Positions 6,527 through 15,368 of a stretch of DNA of 23,505 nucleotides are shown one piece after another. The notes under the pieces are model-generated. The model was not told the DNA's origin, did not search any database, and saw only the letters and a list, made by a program, of their open reading frames with translations. A program made the position numbers and the translations under genes. Origin of the DNA: JAKSUT01 sp045616505. Lineage in GTDB: Bacteria; Cyanobacteriota; Vampirovibrionia; Gastranaerophilales; Gastranaerophilaceae. The number at the start of each line of letters is the position of its first letter. Position 1 is the stretch's first letter. The stretch covers positions 1-23,505 of the forward strand of contig JAZLGV010000112.1 in the NCBI GenBank assembly GCA_045616505.1, given 5' to 3'.

Positions 6527-8098
6527 ATGTCTTTTATTTCATTTTTATATTTTGGGTTTCTAATAGTTGTTCTATGCCTATACTTTTTAATGCATAAATT
6601 TTTTCCAAAATTTCAATACCTAATTTTACTTATAGCAAGTTACGAATTTTATTATTTATTTTCGCCCAAAGCAGTCATTTTTCTACTTTTTACCACAATA
6701 ACAACGTGGAGTTTTTCATTGATAATAAATTCTATTAATGAAAAATCAATTAACCTTTTAACTCAAACTCAAAATAAAGAACTAATTACAAAAACGGAAA
6801 AGAAGTATAATACACAGAAAAAACTTGCCTTCTACATTTGTATATTACTAAATATTGGAATTTTAGCATATCTAAAATATTTTACAATTATAGCTAATAC
6901 ATTATTACATTTAAATTTAGGTGCTTTTATCATTAATATAAATAAATTTATAATTCCAATAGGAATATCTTTTTATACTTTTCAATGTTTAGGATACTTG
7001 ATAGATGTTGAAAGGAAAGTAACAAAAGCTGAAAAAAACATTTTCAAATATGCTTTATTTACATCATTCTTTCCAATACTATTACAAGGACCAATTCATA
7101 GATATAATGACCTTGCACCACAGTTATTTAAGCCAAAATGTTTTTCCTACGATAATTTAGTTTTTGGTATTGAAAGAATTTTCTTAGGACTATTTAAAAA
7201 AATATTTGTAGCCACACAAACAAGCCTTATGGTTAATACAATATTTAATTACGAATGTGCTTTTACCGGAGCAAGTGTTTTACTTGCAGCATTTTTGTTT
7301 GGAATTCAATTATATGCTGATTTTTCAGGATACGTTGATATCGCAAGTGGAACAGCAAAAATGTTTGGAATAACTTTAACAGAAAACTTTAATGCGCCGT
7401 ATTTTGCAAACTCAGTTTCTGATTTTTGGAGAAGATGGCATATTTCACTAAGCTCTTGGTTTAGAGATTATGTTTTTTATCCAATTATACGTTTTTGTTC
7501 TTCTTCAAATATAAACTCAACTTTAGAACGATTCTTTAAAAAATCGGTTGTACGAAATATAATTATTGTCATTGGACTTTTTATAACTTGGTTTTTAATA
7601 GGTCTTTGGCACGGAAACAATCTTAAATTCGTATGCTACGGACTTTATTATGGCTTTTTTATGATTTTATCTGTTATTCTTGCAAAACAATATTCGGCTT
7701 TAAAAAAAGTTTTAAAAATAAATGAACAATCAATAATTTGGAAAACTTTTCAAATTATCAGAACATTATTAATTGTAAATTTAGGTTATGTGTTGTTCAG
7801 AGCAAAAGATTTTGCACAGGCAATTTATTTTTATAAAAAAATATTTTTCAGTTTTTTAACAGCAAATACACCACCTTTAATTAATTCTTATTTCTTTTCT
7901 TGGGAAATGGTAGCCACAGGAGTTGTGATTTTACTAATAATTGAAGCTGTAAATTACAAAGGTAATTTTTTACTTTGGTTACATAAACAAAATAAAGTCA
8001 TAAGATGGGGAATTTTATATACATTTTTCATCATAACTCTTGTTTCTCTGTTAAATTACATCAATGTAAACAAAATATTTATGTATTATAATTTTTAA
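6527..8098 (+). CDS. MBOAT family O-acyltransferase (AlgI/DltB-like)
   Basis: A multi-pass membrane acyltransferase of 523 residues that moves acyl groups across the membrane to an extracellular glycan or related polymer. Family landmarks are YTFQCLGYLIDV near 150-161, LQGPIHRYNDL near 186-196, YADFSGYVDIA at 263-273, and SDFWRRWHISLSSWFRDYV at 298-316. The catalytic His is in LIGLWHG (H362), inside a membrane segment, and there are about ten other hydrophobic helices. The length fits AlgI-type enzymes. GGAG at 6515-6518 sets the ATG at 6527. The divergent neighbour with an SGNH-like exported domain is the kind of partner that finishes the acyl transfer in the alginate and similar systems, so the pair is probably functional together (inference). 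Confidence 0.9.
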   Translation: MSFISFLYFGFLIVVLCLYFLMHKFFPKFQYLILLIASYEFYYLFSPKAVIFLLFTTITTWSFSLIINSINEKSINLLTQTQNKELITKTEKKYNTQKKLAFYICILLNIGILAYLKYFTIIANTLLHLNLGAFIININKFIIPIGISFYTFQCLGYLIDVERKVTKAEKNIFKYALFTSFFPILLQGPIHRYNDLAPQLFKPKCFSYDNLVFGIERIFLGLFKKIFVATQTSLMVNTIFNYECAFTGASVLLAAFLFGIQLYADFSGYVDIASGTAKMFGITLTENFNAPYFANSVSDFWRRWHISLSSWFRDYVFYPIIRFCSSSNINSTLERFFKKSVVRNIIIVIGLFITWFLIGLWHGNNLKFVCYGLYYGFFMILSVILAKQYSALKKVLKINEQSIIWKTFQIIRTLLIVNLGYVLFRAKDFAQAIYFYKKIFFSFLTANTPPLINSYFFSWEMVATGVVILLIIEAVNYKGNFLLWLHKQNKVIRWGILYTFFIITLVSLLNYINVNKIFMYYNF

Positions 8099-8112
8099 AA
8101 CAGTTTAAAAAT

Positions 8113-8751
8113 TTAATTCTTTTTAAAAATCACTAGATTTCTAATCGGAGGATTTTCTAACGGAAGTTTATAATCGATTATTTTAACCAATTTTAAAGAG
8201 AGTTTTTTCAAAGTATTTTTAGCTTCTTCCATTTCTTGCTCAACTTTAGAAGATTTAAAAGCAATAAAATAACCACCTTTTTTTAACTTTTTATCAGCAT
8301 ATTTTAAAATATTATCAAGCGAAGAAACGGCACGAGAAGTAACATAATCAAATACCTTGTCATAGTTTTCGACTCGTGTGCAAATTGTTTCAAGATTTTC
8401 CAAATTTAATTGTTGTTTTATATTTTCCACAGCATTAATTTTTTTTTGAATACTATCTAATGCCGTAATTTTTAATGAAGGATTTGCAATTGCAAACGGT
8501 AGTGAAGGAAACCCTCCACCTGTTCCAAAATCTAATAATGTTGCAACTTTCCCTTGTGGAATAAACAAATTTAAGGCAAGAGAATCAAATATATGTTTTT
8601 CAAACAAAAATTCTTCTTCTTTTTTTGAAATAAGATTTAATTTCGAATTTGTTTCTAGAAAAATCTCTGCATAATTTTCAAAAAGTTTTATTTGTTCTTT
8701 TGATAAATTAATATTTAAAATTTTAAGTACATTTATTTGATTTTCTTTCAT
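8113..8751 (-). CDS. rsmG: 16S rRNA (guanine-N7) methyltransferase RsmG
   Basis: An S-adenosylmethionine-dependent enzyme that methylates G527 of 16S rRNA (E. coli numbering). The 212-residue length is typical. Visible are KHIFDSLAL near 52-60, the SAM loop DFGTGGGFPSLP at 74-85, TSRAVSSL, and the C-terminal RNLVIFKK. The ATG is only a few bases after the stop of the upstream NTPase/TPR gene, and an AAGGA site overlaps that stop, so the two are probably translated from one message. The gene ends 14 bases from the stop of the convergent MBOAT gene, with no clear terminator between them. Confidence 0.95.
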   Translation of the reverse strand: MKENQINVLKILNINLSKEQIKLFENYAEIFLETNSKLNLISKKEEEFLFEKHIFDSLALNLFIPQGKVATLLDFGTGGGFPSLPFAIANPSLKITALDSIQKKINAVENIKQQLNLENLETICTRVENYDKVFDYVTSRAVSSLDNILKYADKKLKKGGYFIAFKSSKVEQEMEEAKNTLKKLSLKLVKIIDYKLPLENPPIRNLVIFKKN

Positions 8752-8753
8752 TT

Positions 8754-11228
8754 CTATCCTTTTGCAAGTTCTTCCCGAATTAGAGAAATCAAAGAATTAT
8801 AATTTTCTTCTCCAAGTCTAATTTTTATATCATTCAATCTTATTTTTATTTTATCTATATTATCTTTAGTAAGTGAATTTTGCGCTATTTCATAAGCATT
8901 GATATAAAACTTCAACGCAAGTTCATTTCTTTGATTTTCATAATAAAAATCACCTATTTCCAAAGATGCAGACACTATATAAAACATATCATTTATTTTT
9001 TGAGCTATTTCATAAGCCGCATTATAATATTCAAGCGCCTTTTTCTTATCTTTTCTTTTTAATATTCCTGAAAGTTTTGTTGCAGAATCAAGTGCGCCTT
9101 CCAAATTATCACACTCTTTGTCCGCATTATACGCTTTTTCAAAGTTTTTAATAGCATTTTCAGTTCTTCCTGCTTCTAATTCCAAGCTTGCAAGATTTGA
9201 ATAAGCAGAAGATAAATATTGATTATTAGGAATATTTTTCCCTAAATCTAAACAACGGTTATAAAATTCAATAGCATTTTTTATATTACCTTGTTCATCT
9301 AAAATAAGCGCAAATTTGAAATATAGTTCGGTTAAAATATTTTCATCTGTTATATTTTTTGATAAAACAAGTGCTTGTTTATAATACTCAAATAATTTAT
9401 GAACAGAATTACTTGTCTCTTCTTCAATATTTGCAAGTTTTAAATATGATTTTATTGCAACAAGATTTGGAGTTTGTTTTAATTGCGTAATTTCTGTGTA
9501 CAAATCTTTTGCTTTATCTCTCTTATATGTTTCATAATAGATATTCGCTATTTTATATTTTATTTGACTCACTTTTTCTAAATCTTTTTTGGTCAAATAC
9601 AAATTTTCTAATAATGAATAATAACTCAATGATTTTTCATATTGAGCAGTTTTTTCATAACCGATTGCCATTTTTGCATAAATAAAAGGTAAAAGCTCTT
9701 GATACTGAGGTTCAGTTTTTAATGCAAGTGCTTTATAACATACTTCAATAAGGTTTGTGTACTCATAAGCTTTTTCAGCTTTCTTTATTTGTTCAATATA
9801 ATGTTTCAAAGAAACCTGAACTGTTTTTTGCGGAGTATTTTCTTCTTGAATATAATTTTCTTTTGGAACATTTGAAACTTTTTCAGGAGTATTAACAAAA
9901 GCAGACAAATCCAAAGAAACATTTTTTCTTTGCGTAATATCAATTTTTACACTATTATCTTCTTTATCTTTCTTTTGTTTATTTAAAAGTTCTTCTATTG
10001 GATTTGTTTGTTTTTGCTGAGTTTCAAAGAATTTAGAATATTTTAAATATTCCATATCAACCGGATTGTTATTCTCTGTTGCACTTAATTTCTTTGGCAA
10101 AAACATTTTATGAAATTCTATTTCTTTACGCATTGTCTGACGAGAAATACAAAAATCTCTTTCAAATGGTTTTAGCGGAAGTTGTGCTTGATAAATTTCA
10201 ACAAGATATTGTCTAATTCTCTGAATTAATGTTTGCGGTGCAGAATTAACCACATCTTCAAAAAACGATGAAATATAAATATTTTGTTCTTCCATTCGCA
10301 AAATATTACTTGAATGAAGAATATTTATAGTTTCTTCATCGTACAAATCTATTTTTTTAAGTAAATCAATGCTTACATCATGCCTTATCAAAACAAGAAA
10401 CCAAAATAATTCAACTTGTTTTTGCGGAACAAAAGATAATGCCTTTTTTTCTAAAAAAACTTCAAACTCAAGAAAACTATTTCTTAATTCTTCCAAAAAT
10501 TTCTTTAAATCTAAATCTTGAGATTGCATTATATTAATCGCAAGTGATGTATATAAATAATACCCTCTGGAAAACCTGTACAAATTTAAAACATCATCTC
10601 TGCTTGCTTTAATTTTATTTGTTTTTATAAAATCTATAAAAAGGTCTTCTGAAAAAGCAAGAGTTGTAATTCTATCTATATCAATATTTTGAAAATATTT
10701 TGAAGTAAAAGTTTTTCCAATAATTATAACTTTTATTTTTTCCAAAGAACATAAATGAAGTATAAAGTCTAAAATTTCTTGTCTGTTTTCATCTAAAACA
10801 GCTTCAAAAGATTCTAATATAATTAAAAAAGGTTTTTCTGTATGTGCAAAATAAGAGTTTACCTTTTGTGAAAAATTATCTGTTTTAATTTTTGGTTCAG
10901 TAACAAAACCTTGTGCCGCAAAAGTTTTTAAATCTTTATAAAATTTAAGTAAAATATCATCTAAAACTGTAGAATTAAAACAATTATATTTTAAAGTTAT
11001 TACATCACTATTTAAAAACGATAAAGAATATTTTGTTATCTGTCTTTTTCCAGTACCAGTAAAACCATTTATATACAACAAATTTTTATTTTCTAAATAA
11101 AAATTATAAAGTTTTTCAATTTGTTGTGCGTTATTTTCAAGCAAAAAAGGTGAAATATTATAACCTGTTTTTTCAAACAGATTATTTTCGTTTGTAGAAA
11201 TGTCTAAAAAACTATATTTCATAAGCAT
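8754..11228 (-). CDS. P-loop NTPase with C-terminal TPR array (STAND-like)
   Basis: A large cytoplasmic protein, about 824 residues from the ATG at 11228. Counting from that Met, a Walker A motif GFTGTGKR lies at 55-62, a Walker B-like strand FLIILESFE at 134-142 (Glu where STAND proteins usually have Asp), and a sensor-like IKVIIIGKT near 165-173. A predicted helical segment with a DNA- or protein-binding look follows (around 290-390), then a low-complexity linker. From about 480 to the end are degenerate TPR repeats with the usual A/Y/L/A spacing (for example NAIEFYNRCLDLG, NAIKNFEKAYNAD, KALEYYNAAYEIA). This build is known from STAND signalling ATPases; the target is unknown. The start is uncertain: ATG at 11228 or 11222, or TTG at 11258, none with a good ribosome site. 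Confidence 0.75.
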   Translation of the reverse strand: MLMKYSFLDISTNENNLFEKTGYNISPFLLENNAQQIEKLYNFYLENKNLLYINGFTGTGKRQITKYSLSFLNSDVITLKYNCFNSTVLDDILLKFYKDLKTFAAQGFVTEPKIKTDNFSQKVNSYFAHTEKPFLIILESFEAVLDENRQEILDFILHLCSLEKIKVIIIGKTFTSKYFQNIDIDRITTLAFSEDLFIDFIKTNKIKASRDDVLNLYRFSRGYYLYTSLAINIMQSQDLDLKKFLEELRNSFLEFEVFLEKKALSFVPQKQVELFWFLVLIRHDVSIDLLKKIDLYDEETINILHSSNILRMEEQNIYISSFFEDVVNSAPQTLIQRIRQYLVEIYQAQLPLKPFERDFCISRQTMRKEIEFHKMFLPKKLSATENNNPVDMEYLKYSKFFETQQKQTNPIEELLNKQKKDKEDNSVKIDITQRKNVSLDLSAFVNTPEKVSNVPKENYIQEENTPQKTVQVSLKHYIEQIKKAEKAYEYTNLIEVCYKALALKTEPQYQELLPFIYAKMAIGYEKTAQYEKSLSYYSLLENLYLTKKDLEKVSQIKYKIANIYYETYKRDKAKDLYTEITQLKQTPNLVAIKSYLKLANIEEETSNSVHKLFEYYKQALVLSKNITDENILTELYFKFALILDEQGNIKNAIEFYNRCLDLGKNIPNNQYLSSAYSNLASLELEAGRTENAIKNFEKAYNADKECDNLEGALDSATKLSGILKRKDKKKALEYYNAAYEIAQKINDMFYIVSASLEIGDFYYENQRNELALKFYINAYEIAQNSLTKDNIDKIKIRLNDIKIRLGEENYNSLISLIREELAKG

Positions 11229-11272
11229 TATTTTATATGATTTTAACTTTTTTTGCAATTTATGTAAAATTC

Positions 11273-11301
11273 TTGTCTTTCATTTAAATTAATAGTAGAA
11301 T
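11273..11301 (+). promoter_or_regulatory. Promoter of the envelope operon
   Basis: TTGTCT and TAGAAT are spaced by 17 bases. The -10 matches five of six and the -35 four of six. It lies 27 bases before the small gene at 11328, in the gap between divergent genes. Confidence 0.6.
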
Positions 11302-11327
11302 ATAAATAGATTATAGGAGAGGTGGAT

Positions 11328-11432
11328 ATGGAATTTTTTAGAAAACATCAAAAAGTTATTATTGCAATAATCGCTGTTACTTTTATATCTTGGACAGTTG
11401 GGCTTATGATGTTACCTCTTTTTATAAAATAG
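11328..11432 (+). CDS. 34-residue single-pass membrane peptide
   Basis: A short gene with an unusually good ribosome site (AGGAGAGGTGG) ending a few bases before its ATG and a promoter just upstream, which is the main reason to call it real. The peptide starts MEFFRKHQK, followed by a hydrophobic stretch of about 22 residues (from VIIAIIAVTF) and ends LPLFIK. Basic residues before the helix suggest an N-in orientation. The FFRKHQK-plus-helix start resembles the N-terminal anchor of PpiD/SurA_N-type periplasmic chaperones, but no chaperone domain follows in this frame. Its TAG directly abuts the alternative GTG at 11433 and lies six bases before the preferred GTG of the M23 gene, so translation may be coupled. 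It could be a leader peptide, a small envelope protein or a remnant. Confidence 0.6.
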   Translation: MEFFRKHQKVIIAIIAVTFISWTVGLMMLPLFIK

Positions 11433-11438
11433 GTGATT

Positions 11439-12566
11439 GTGAAAAAGTTGAGTAATTTAAAAGGAATAGTTGGGATTGTACTATTGGGGGCAATAGTATT
11501 ACTTTCGTGTGCAACTCCTGCGTATTCTAACAACAGTAGAAATATTCAAGCTCAAAGAAAAACAACAAGAGCAAAAATTAAACGTCTAAAATTCCTAGAA
11601 AATCTAGAAACTAACAAACTTTATAAAAACCAACAAAAACTGGAAAAAAACACAGTTAACTTAGAAAACACAAAAAAAGATTACACAGATGCCCAAAATA
11701 AACTAACTTCTTTACGAGGAGATTTGTCAAAAGCTGTTGGAGATTATTCTGCAATAGATTACAAAATGCGAAGAAGAATAAGACAAATATACAAATCACA
11801 ACGTAGCGGCTTTTTTGAACTATTATTATCTGCAAACGATTTCAATACATTTTTAGACAGAATGTATTTTGAAGGGCTTATTATTAAAAGAGATTATAAT
11901 AGAATGCGTCATGCCCGTCAAAAAGCAAAAGAAATTGCTATTTTAAAATATAGAATAGAAACTCAAAAGAAATATATTTCTCAATCTATTCAACAAATGA
12001 ACTCTCAACAACAAACTATTCAAAAAGAAATTGAAAAAAACCAATCTATGATTCAAAAACTTCGTACGGATAGAGCAACCTACGAACGTGCCGAAAGAGA
12101 ATTAGCAAAACAATCAAGCAGTTTGCAATCTATGATTTCAAGAGGAACAGATGATGCGGGTATAAAGGTAGTTTCTGGTTTTATCAAACCTATCGGCGGA
12201 AGAATTACATCTCCATTTGGATGGAGAACTCACCCAATATTTAGAAGTAGAAGTTTCCATTCAGGTATAGATATCGCTGGACCTTATAATGGTTCAATAA
12301 GAGCATCAAATACAGGTAAAGTTATTTATTCTGGATGGTACGGCGGATATGGAAAAGTTGTTATCATTGATCATGGAAGAATAAATGGAACTTCTGTAAC
12401 AACATTATATGCTCACATGAACTCAATAAATGTAAGCAAAGGACAATATGTTACAAAAGGACAAGTTGTAGGATATGAAGGCACAACAGGATATTCAACA
12501 GGACCTCACGTTCACTTTGAAGTTCGCTTAAACGGTCGTCCAAGTAATCCGTTAAATTATATTTAA
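11439..12566 (+). CDS. M23 (LytM) peptidase with coiled coil, EnvC/NlpD-like
   Basis: A murein endopeptidase or amidase activator acting in the periplasm. An N-terminal signal sequence (MKKLSNLKG, then a hydrophobic run ending LLSCATPAYS) is present. LLSC is a possible weak lipobox. Next comes a long charged and Gln-rich coiled coil up to about residue 235, then the LytM domain with HSGID, YAHM and HVHFE, so all zinc and catalytic histidines are kept (an active enzyme, unlike EnvC). The 375-residue length is typical. I prefer GTG 11439 to GTG 11433, because AGGTGAT at 11431-11437 pairs with 16S rRNA and the resulting MKKL start is signal-like. It is followed after 24 bases by the LptD-like gene, linking wall remodelling to outer-membrane assembly. 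Confidence 0.88.
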   Translation: MKKLSNLKGIVGIVLLGAIVLLSCATPAYSNNSRNIQAQRKTTRAKIKRLKFLENLETNKLYKNQQKLEKNTVNLENTKKDYTDAQNKLTSLRGDLSKAVGDYSAIDYKMRRRIRQIYKSQRSGFFELLLSANDFNTFLDRMYFEGLIIKRDYNRMRHARQKAKEIAILKYRIETQKKYISQSIQQMNSQQQTIQKEIEKNQSMIQKLRTDRATYERAERELAKQSSSLQSMISRGTDDAGIKVVSGFIKPIGGRITSPFGWRTHPIFRSRSFHSGIDIAGPYNGSIRASNTGKVIYSGWYGGYGKVVIIDHGRINGTSVTTLYAHMNSINVSKGQYVTKGQVVGYEGTTGYSTGPHVHFEVRLNGRPSNPLNYI

Positions 12567-12590
12567 AATTATTAATTAGGAAATAAAAAA

Positions 12591-14741
12591 ATGAAAATGA
12601 AAAAGAAATTATGTTTAAACTTAATATTGATAGTTGTTCTTATGGTATTTGAAGGACAAGTTTCCAATGCTTTAGAAGATGGCTACGTTGTTTCAGATAG
12701 CGAAAAACAAGCTGAAATAACGAAATCTTTTCAAGAAGTAAATCAATATTCAGACCACCTATTTCACTTAACCCCATTAAAGACAGAACAAAAAGTCAGC
12801 GAAGAAGCCGAACTTATAGATGGTGGTGCTTATCGTTCTTTTAGAACTGCCCCACCTTTAAAACGTTTGAGATTAAGAATACAAGAAAAAATCGATAAAA
12901 AAAATGAAAAAACAACAGAAACTAAAAATACGGAAGTTCAAGCAAGTGCAATTCCAGAAGCAAAAGATCAAATAAAATTAAATTGTGAAAACATGGAATA
13001 TTTTGCAGAAAGAACAGAACTTGAAGCTACTGGAGATATTTTAATGGAATTTCCGCAAAATAATGCAACTTTAAAAGCTGACAAACTTATCTATAATCAA
13101 ACATCTAACATTATAAAAGCCATTGGCAACGTTGTAATTACAAAAGGTGACGAAGTTATCCAAGGTGATTACATGTCAATTGATATGAACGAAGAAAATT
13201 CCATTATGGATAACCCTATAACTGATTATTATCAAATTCATGCAGTTGCTAAAAAAGGATATATGTATGGTGATAAAGTTATTCAAGAACAAGGTACAAT
13301 GTATGTAACTAAAAAAACAATGATTGACATGCGTGCCGATATGTTTGGTCCTGATTTAGACAGACTTTATGTTCCAACAGATAAAAAATCACATCTTTTT
13401 GAAGGTGAAGCTGGTTCACGTTTTAGAATACATACAACACACTTAATTTTAAACTCTAAAAAAGAACACGATACTGTTACTCTTCGTCATGCTTCTATTT
13501 ATTTTAAGAATAAAAAAGTAGGTATCGCACCTACAATAACTCTTCACATGAACAAAAACAGAGATTTTGTAGAAGGTGATTTCCCTGAAATCGGAACTTT
13601 ATCTAATTTAGGGGCATATGCTGGTCCAGGTTTTGTTTTTGATACCCCAAAAGGTACTACATTAAAACTTATTCCATTTCTTAACTATCAAGGTGGGTCA
13701 GATACTCCATTTGGTTTTGGGGGTATAGCAAAATTTAAAAGCGCATCTAATGATACATTTATTGGATACGGTTCAGTTGAAAAGACACCAATTGTCAAAG
13801 GTCGTCAATATTTAGATGATAATTTATATTTCCAATATGGTACAGCGGCATATATGGATGATTGGTTTTTAGGTTATAGAATGCCTAAATTAATGGGCGA
13901 ATTGGTTTACCAAAAAGACTATCATTTGCATAACTTTTTAACTCCTGGAAGACCTTTAACTTTTGAACACAGACTTGCAGGAGCTTATATTCAAGACGGC
14001 ATAATCGGTCCTGATGGAGGTCGTTTAGGTGAAGATGGTATTGGTACATTCAGAGGTCAATACATGGCTCAAATTTATCAAACTTTATATACATACAATA
14101 GTGAATTAACCGACTCAATAAATGCAAGTTTAAATTTAGTCGGACAAGGTGCTGTATCACTTTATGGCTGCGGTGGTTCTCAAATTATAGGTAGAATAGG
14201 TCCAATGATACATACTCAATACAAAAACTGGATGCAAGATATAGGATACTTTGCTTCTGCTTATAGTGATAACACCCCTTTAATATATTTTGACCAATAT
14301 ATGTATGGACGTTCAAATGCTTGGTTTAGAGAATCTTTAAGATTATGCAAATATTTAACCGTTTCTTGGTTAGTTTCAGCTAACTTATCACGTGATTCTT
14401 GGGATGAAAAATTATTGCAAGAAAATGCCTTCTATTTAGGTATTGGTCCTGATGATTTGCGTTTAAATATTGGTTATGACGTTGTAAGACAACAATCTTT
14501 TGTTACTTTGGCTATGCACTTAGATGCAAAAGGTTCTTCTTTATCTTATGATAAAATGACAATTAAAAATCCTGATACTTTAGGTAAAGGAAAAGAAGAT
14601 TTGTTAAATGTGAATATGTATAAACCAAACAACATAAAAGAAAAAGAAGAAAAAGAGAATGAAGATAATAAAAAAACAGCAAATGCAGTTTTATTTGAAA
14701 AAGCAATTGTCACAGATTTAACAGAAAAGGATACACCATGA
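12591..14741 (+). CDS. LptD/OstA-like outer-membrane assembly protein
   Basis: A 716-residue exported protein. A signal sequence covers about 1-27 (MKMKKKLCLN, then a hydrophobic core to NALED). After a charged linker, an OstA/LptA-like jelly-roll covers about 127-215 (LNCENMEYFAE, GDILMEFPQNNATLKADKL, VVITKGDEVIQGDYM). The rest is rich in alternating aromatic and glycine strands typical of a beta-barrel, ending in a charged tail. LptD inserts lipopolysaccharide into the outer leaflet. Here the barrel is shorter and divergent, as in OstA-like proteins of cyanobacteria, so substrate and exact role are inferred. It lies behind the M23 peptidase and overlaps the following aldolase gene by four bases. 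Confidence 0.75.
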   Translation: MKMKKKLCLNLILIVVLMVFEGQVSNALEDGYVVSDSEKQAEITKSFQEVNQYSDHLFHLTPLKTEQKVSEEAELIDGGAYRSFRTAPPLKRLRLRIQEKIDKKNEKTTETKNTEVQASAIPEAKDQIKLNCENMEYFAERTELEATGDILMEFPQNNATLKADKLIYNQTSNIIKAIGNVVITKGDEVIQGDYMSIDMNEENSIMDNPITDYYQIHAVAKKGYMYGDKVIQEQGTMYVTKKTMIDMRADMFGPDLDRLYVPTDKKSHLFEGEAGSRFRIHTTHLILNSKKEHDTVTLRHASIYFKNKKVGIAPTITLHMNKNRDFVEGDFPEIGTLSNLGAYAGPGFVFDTPKGTTLKLIPFLNYQGGSDTPFGFGGIAKFKSASNDTFIGYGSVEKTPIVKGRQYLDDNLYFQYGTAAYMDDWFLGYRMPKLMGELVYQKDYHLHNFLTPGRPLTFEHRLAGAYIQDGIIGPDGGRLGEDGIGTFRGQYMAQIYQTLYTYNSELTDSINASLNLVGQGAVSLYGCGGSQIIGRIGPMIHTQYKNWMQDIGYFASAYSDNTPLIYFDQYMYGRSNAWFRESLRLCKYLTVSWLVSANLSRDSWDEKLLQENAFYLGIGPDDLRLNIGYDVVRQQSFVTLAMHLDAKGSSLSYDKMTIKNPDTLGKGKEDLLNVNMYKPNNIKEKEEKENEDNKKTANAVLFEKAIVTDLTEKDTP

Positions 14742-15364
14742 CGCTAGAACAAATTAAAGATAAAATCATAGAATATGGAAATATTGTTGATGGAAAAAGT
14801 TTTTCTCCTGGAACATCAGGAAATATTTCAATGCGTTATGAAGATAAAATCGTAATAACAGCTTCAAATTCATCAAATGGAAGTTTGACTTATGATGATT
14901 TAATCTTAATTGATTTTAATGGTGAGATTGTATATGGTGATAAAAAACCTTCAAGTGAAAAATTTTTACACATTGAATTTTATAAACAAAGACCAGATAT
15001 AAACGCAATAATTCATGTTCATCCGATTGCATTGAGTTCTTTTGCAGCAGCAAGAAAACCTCTAGAAGACCCAATAATGGCTGAAAATGTTTTTTATTTT
15101 GGAAAAATTCCTCTTGCTGATTATGCATTACCATCATCTATGCAATTAGTAAACAATGTTGCAAAATATTTTGACAAATATAGTGCAATACTAATGGCAA
15201 ATCATGGTTTTATAGTCGGCGATGAAACAATAGAACAAGCTTATTTAAAACTTGAACTTGCAGAAGCTTATGCTCAAACAGTTTTAAACTCATATATTTT
15301 AGGTGGACCAGTTTCTTTAACTGAACAAGAAGCAATGCAAATTGAAGCATTAAAAAACAATTAG
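14738..15364 (+). CDS. Class II aldolase/adducin family protein
   Basis: A zinc enzyme of the FucA/AraD/MtnB group, 208 residues. SPGTSGNIS at 23-31 binds the phosphate of the substrate. The zinc ligands are H93 and H95 in IIHVHP and H156 in ANHGF; E74 in PSSEKFLH is the catalytic acid/base candidate. These features are complete, so activity is likely, but the motif set does not separate fuculose-phosphate aldolase from ribulose-phosphate epimerase or methylthioribulose dehydratase. Its ATG overlaps the LptD-like stop (ATGA), implying coupled translation. A link to envelope sugar metabolism is possible but not shown. Confidence 0.87.
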   Translation: MTLEQIKDKIIEYGNIVDGKSFSPGTSGNISMRYEDKIVITASNSSNGSLTYDDLILIDFNGEIVYGDKKPSSEKFLHIEFYKQRPDINAIIHVHPIALSSFAAARKPLEDPIMAENVFYFGKIPLADYALPSSMQLVNNVAKYFDKYSAILMANHGFIVGDETIEQAYLKLELAEAYAQTVLNSYILGGPVSLTEQEAMQIEALKNN

Positions 15365-15368
15365 TCCC

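Noticed and set aside
8754..11228. Defence island
   Set aside because: The NTPase/TPR protein alone has the shape of some anti-phage proteins, but no nuclease, transposase or other defence gene accompanies it and it is tied to rsmG.
11256..11258. TTG start giving a longer NTPase/TPR protein
   Set aside because: No ribosome site and the added residues look non-conserved; ATG at 11228 or 11222 is more plausible, though equally without a strong site.
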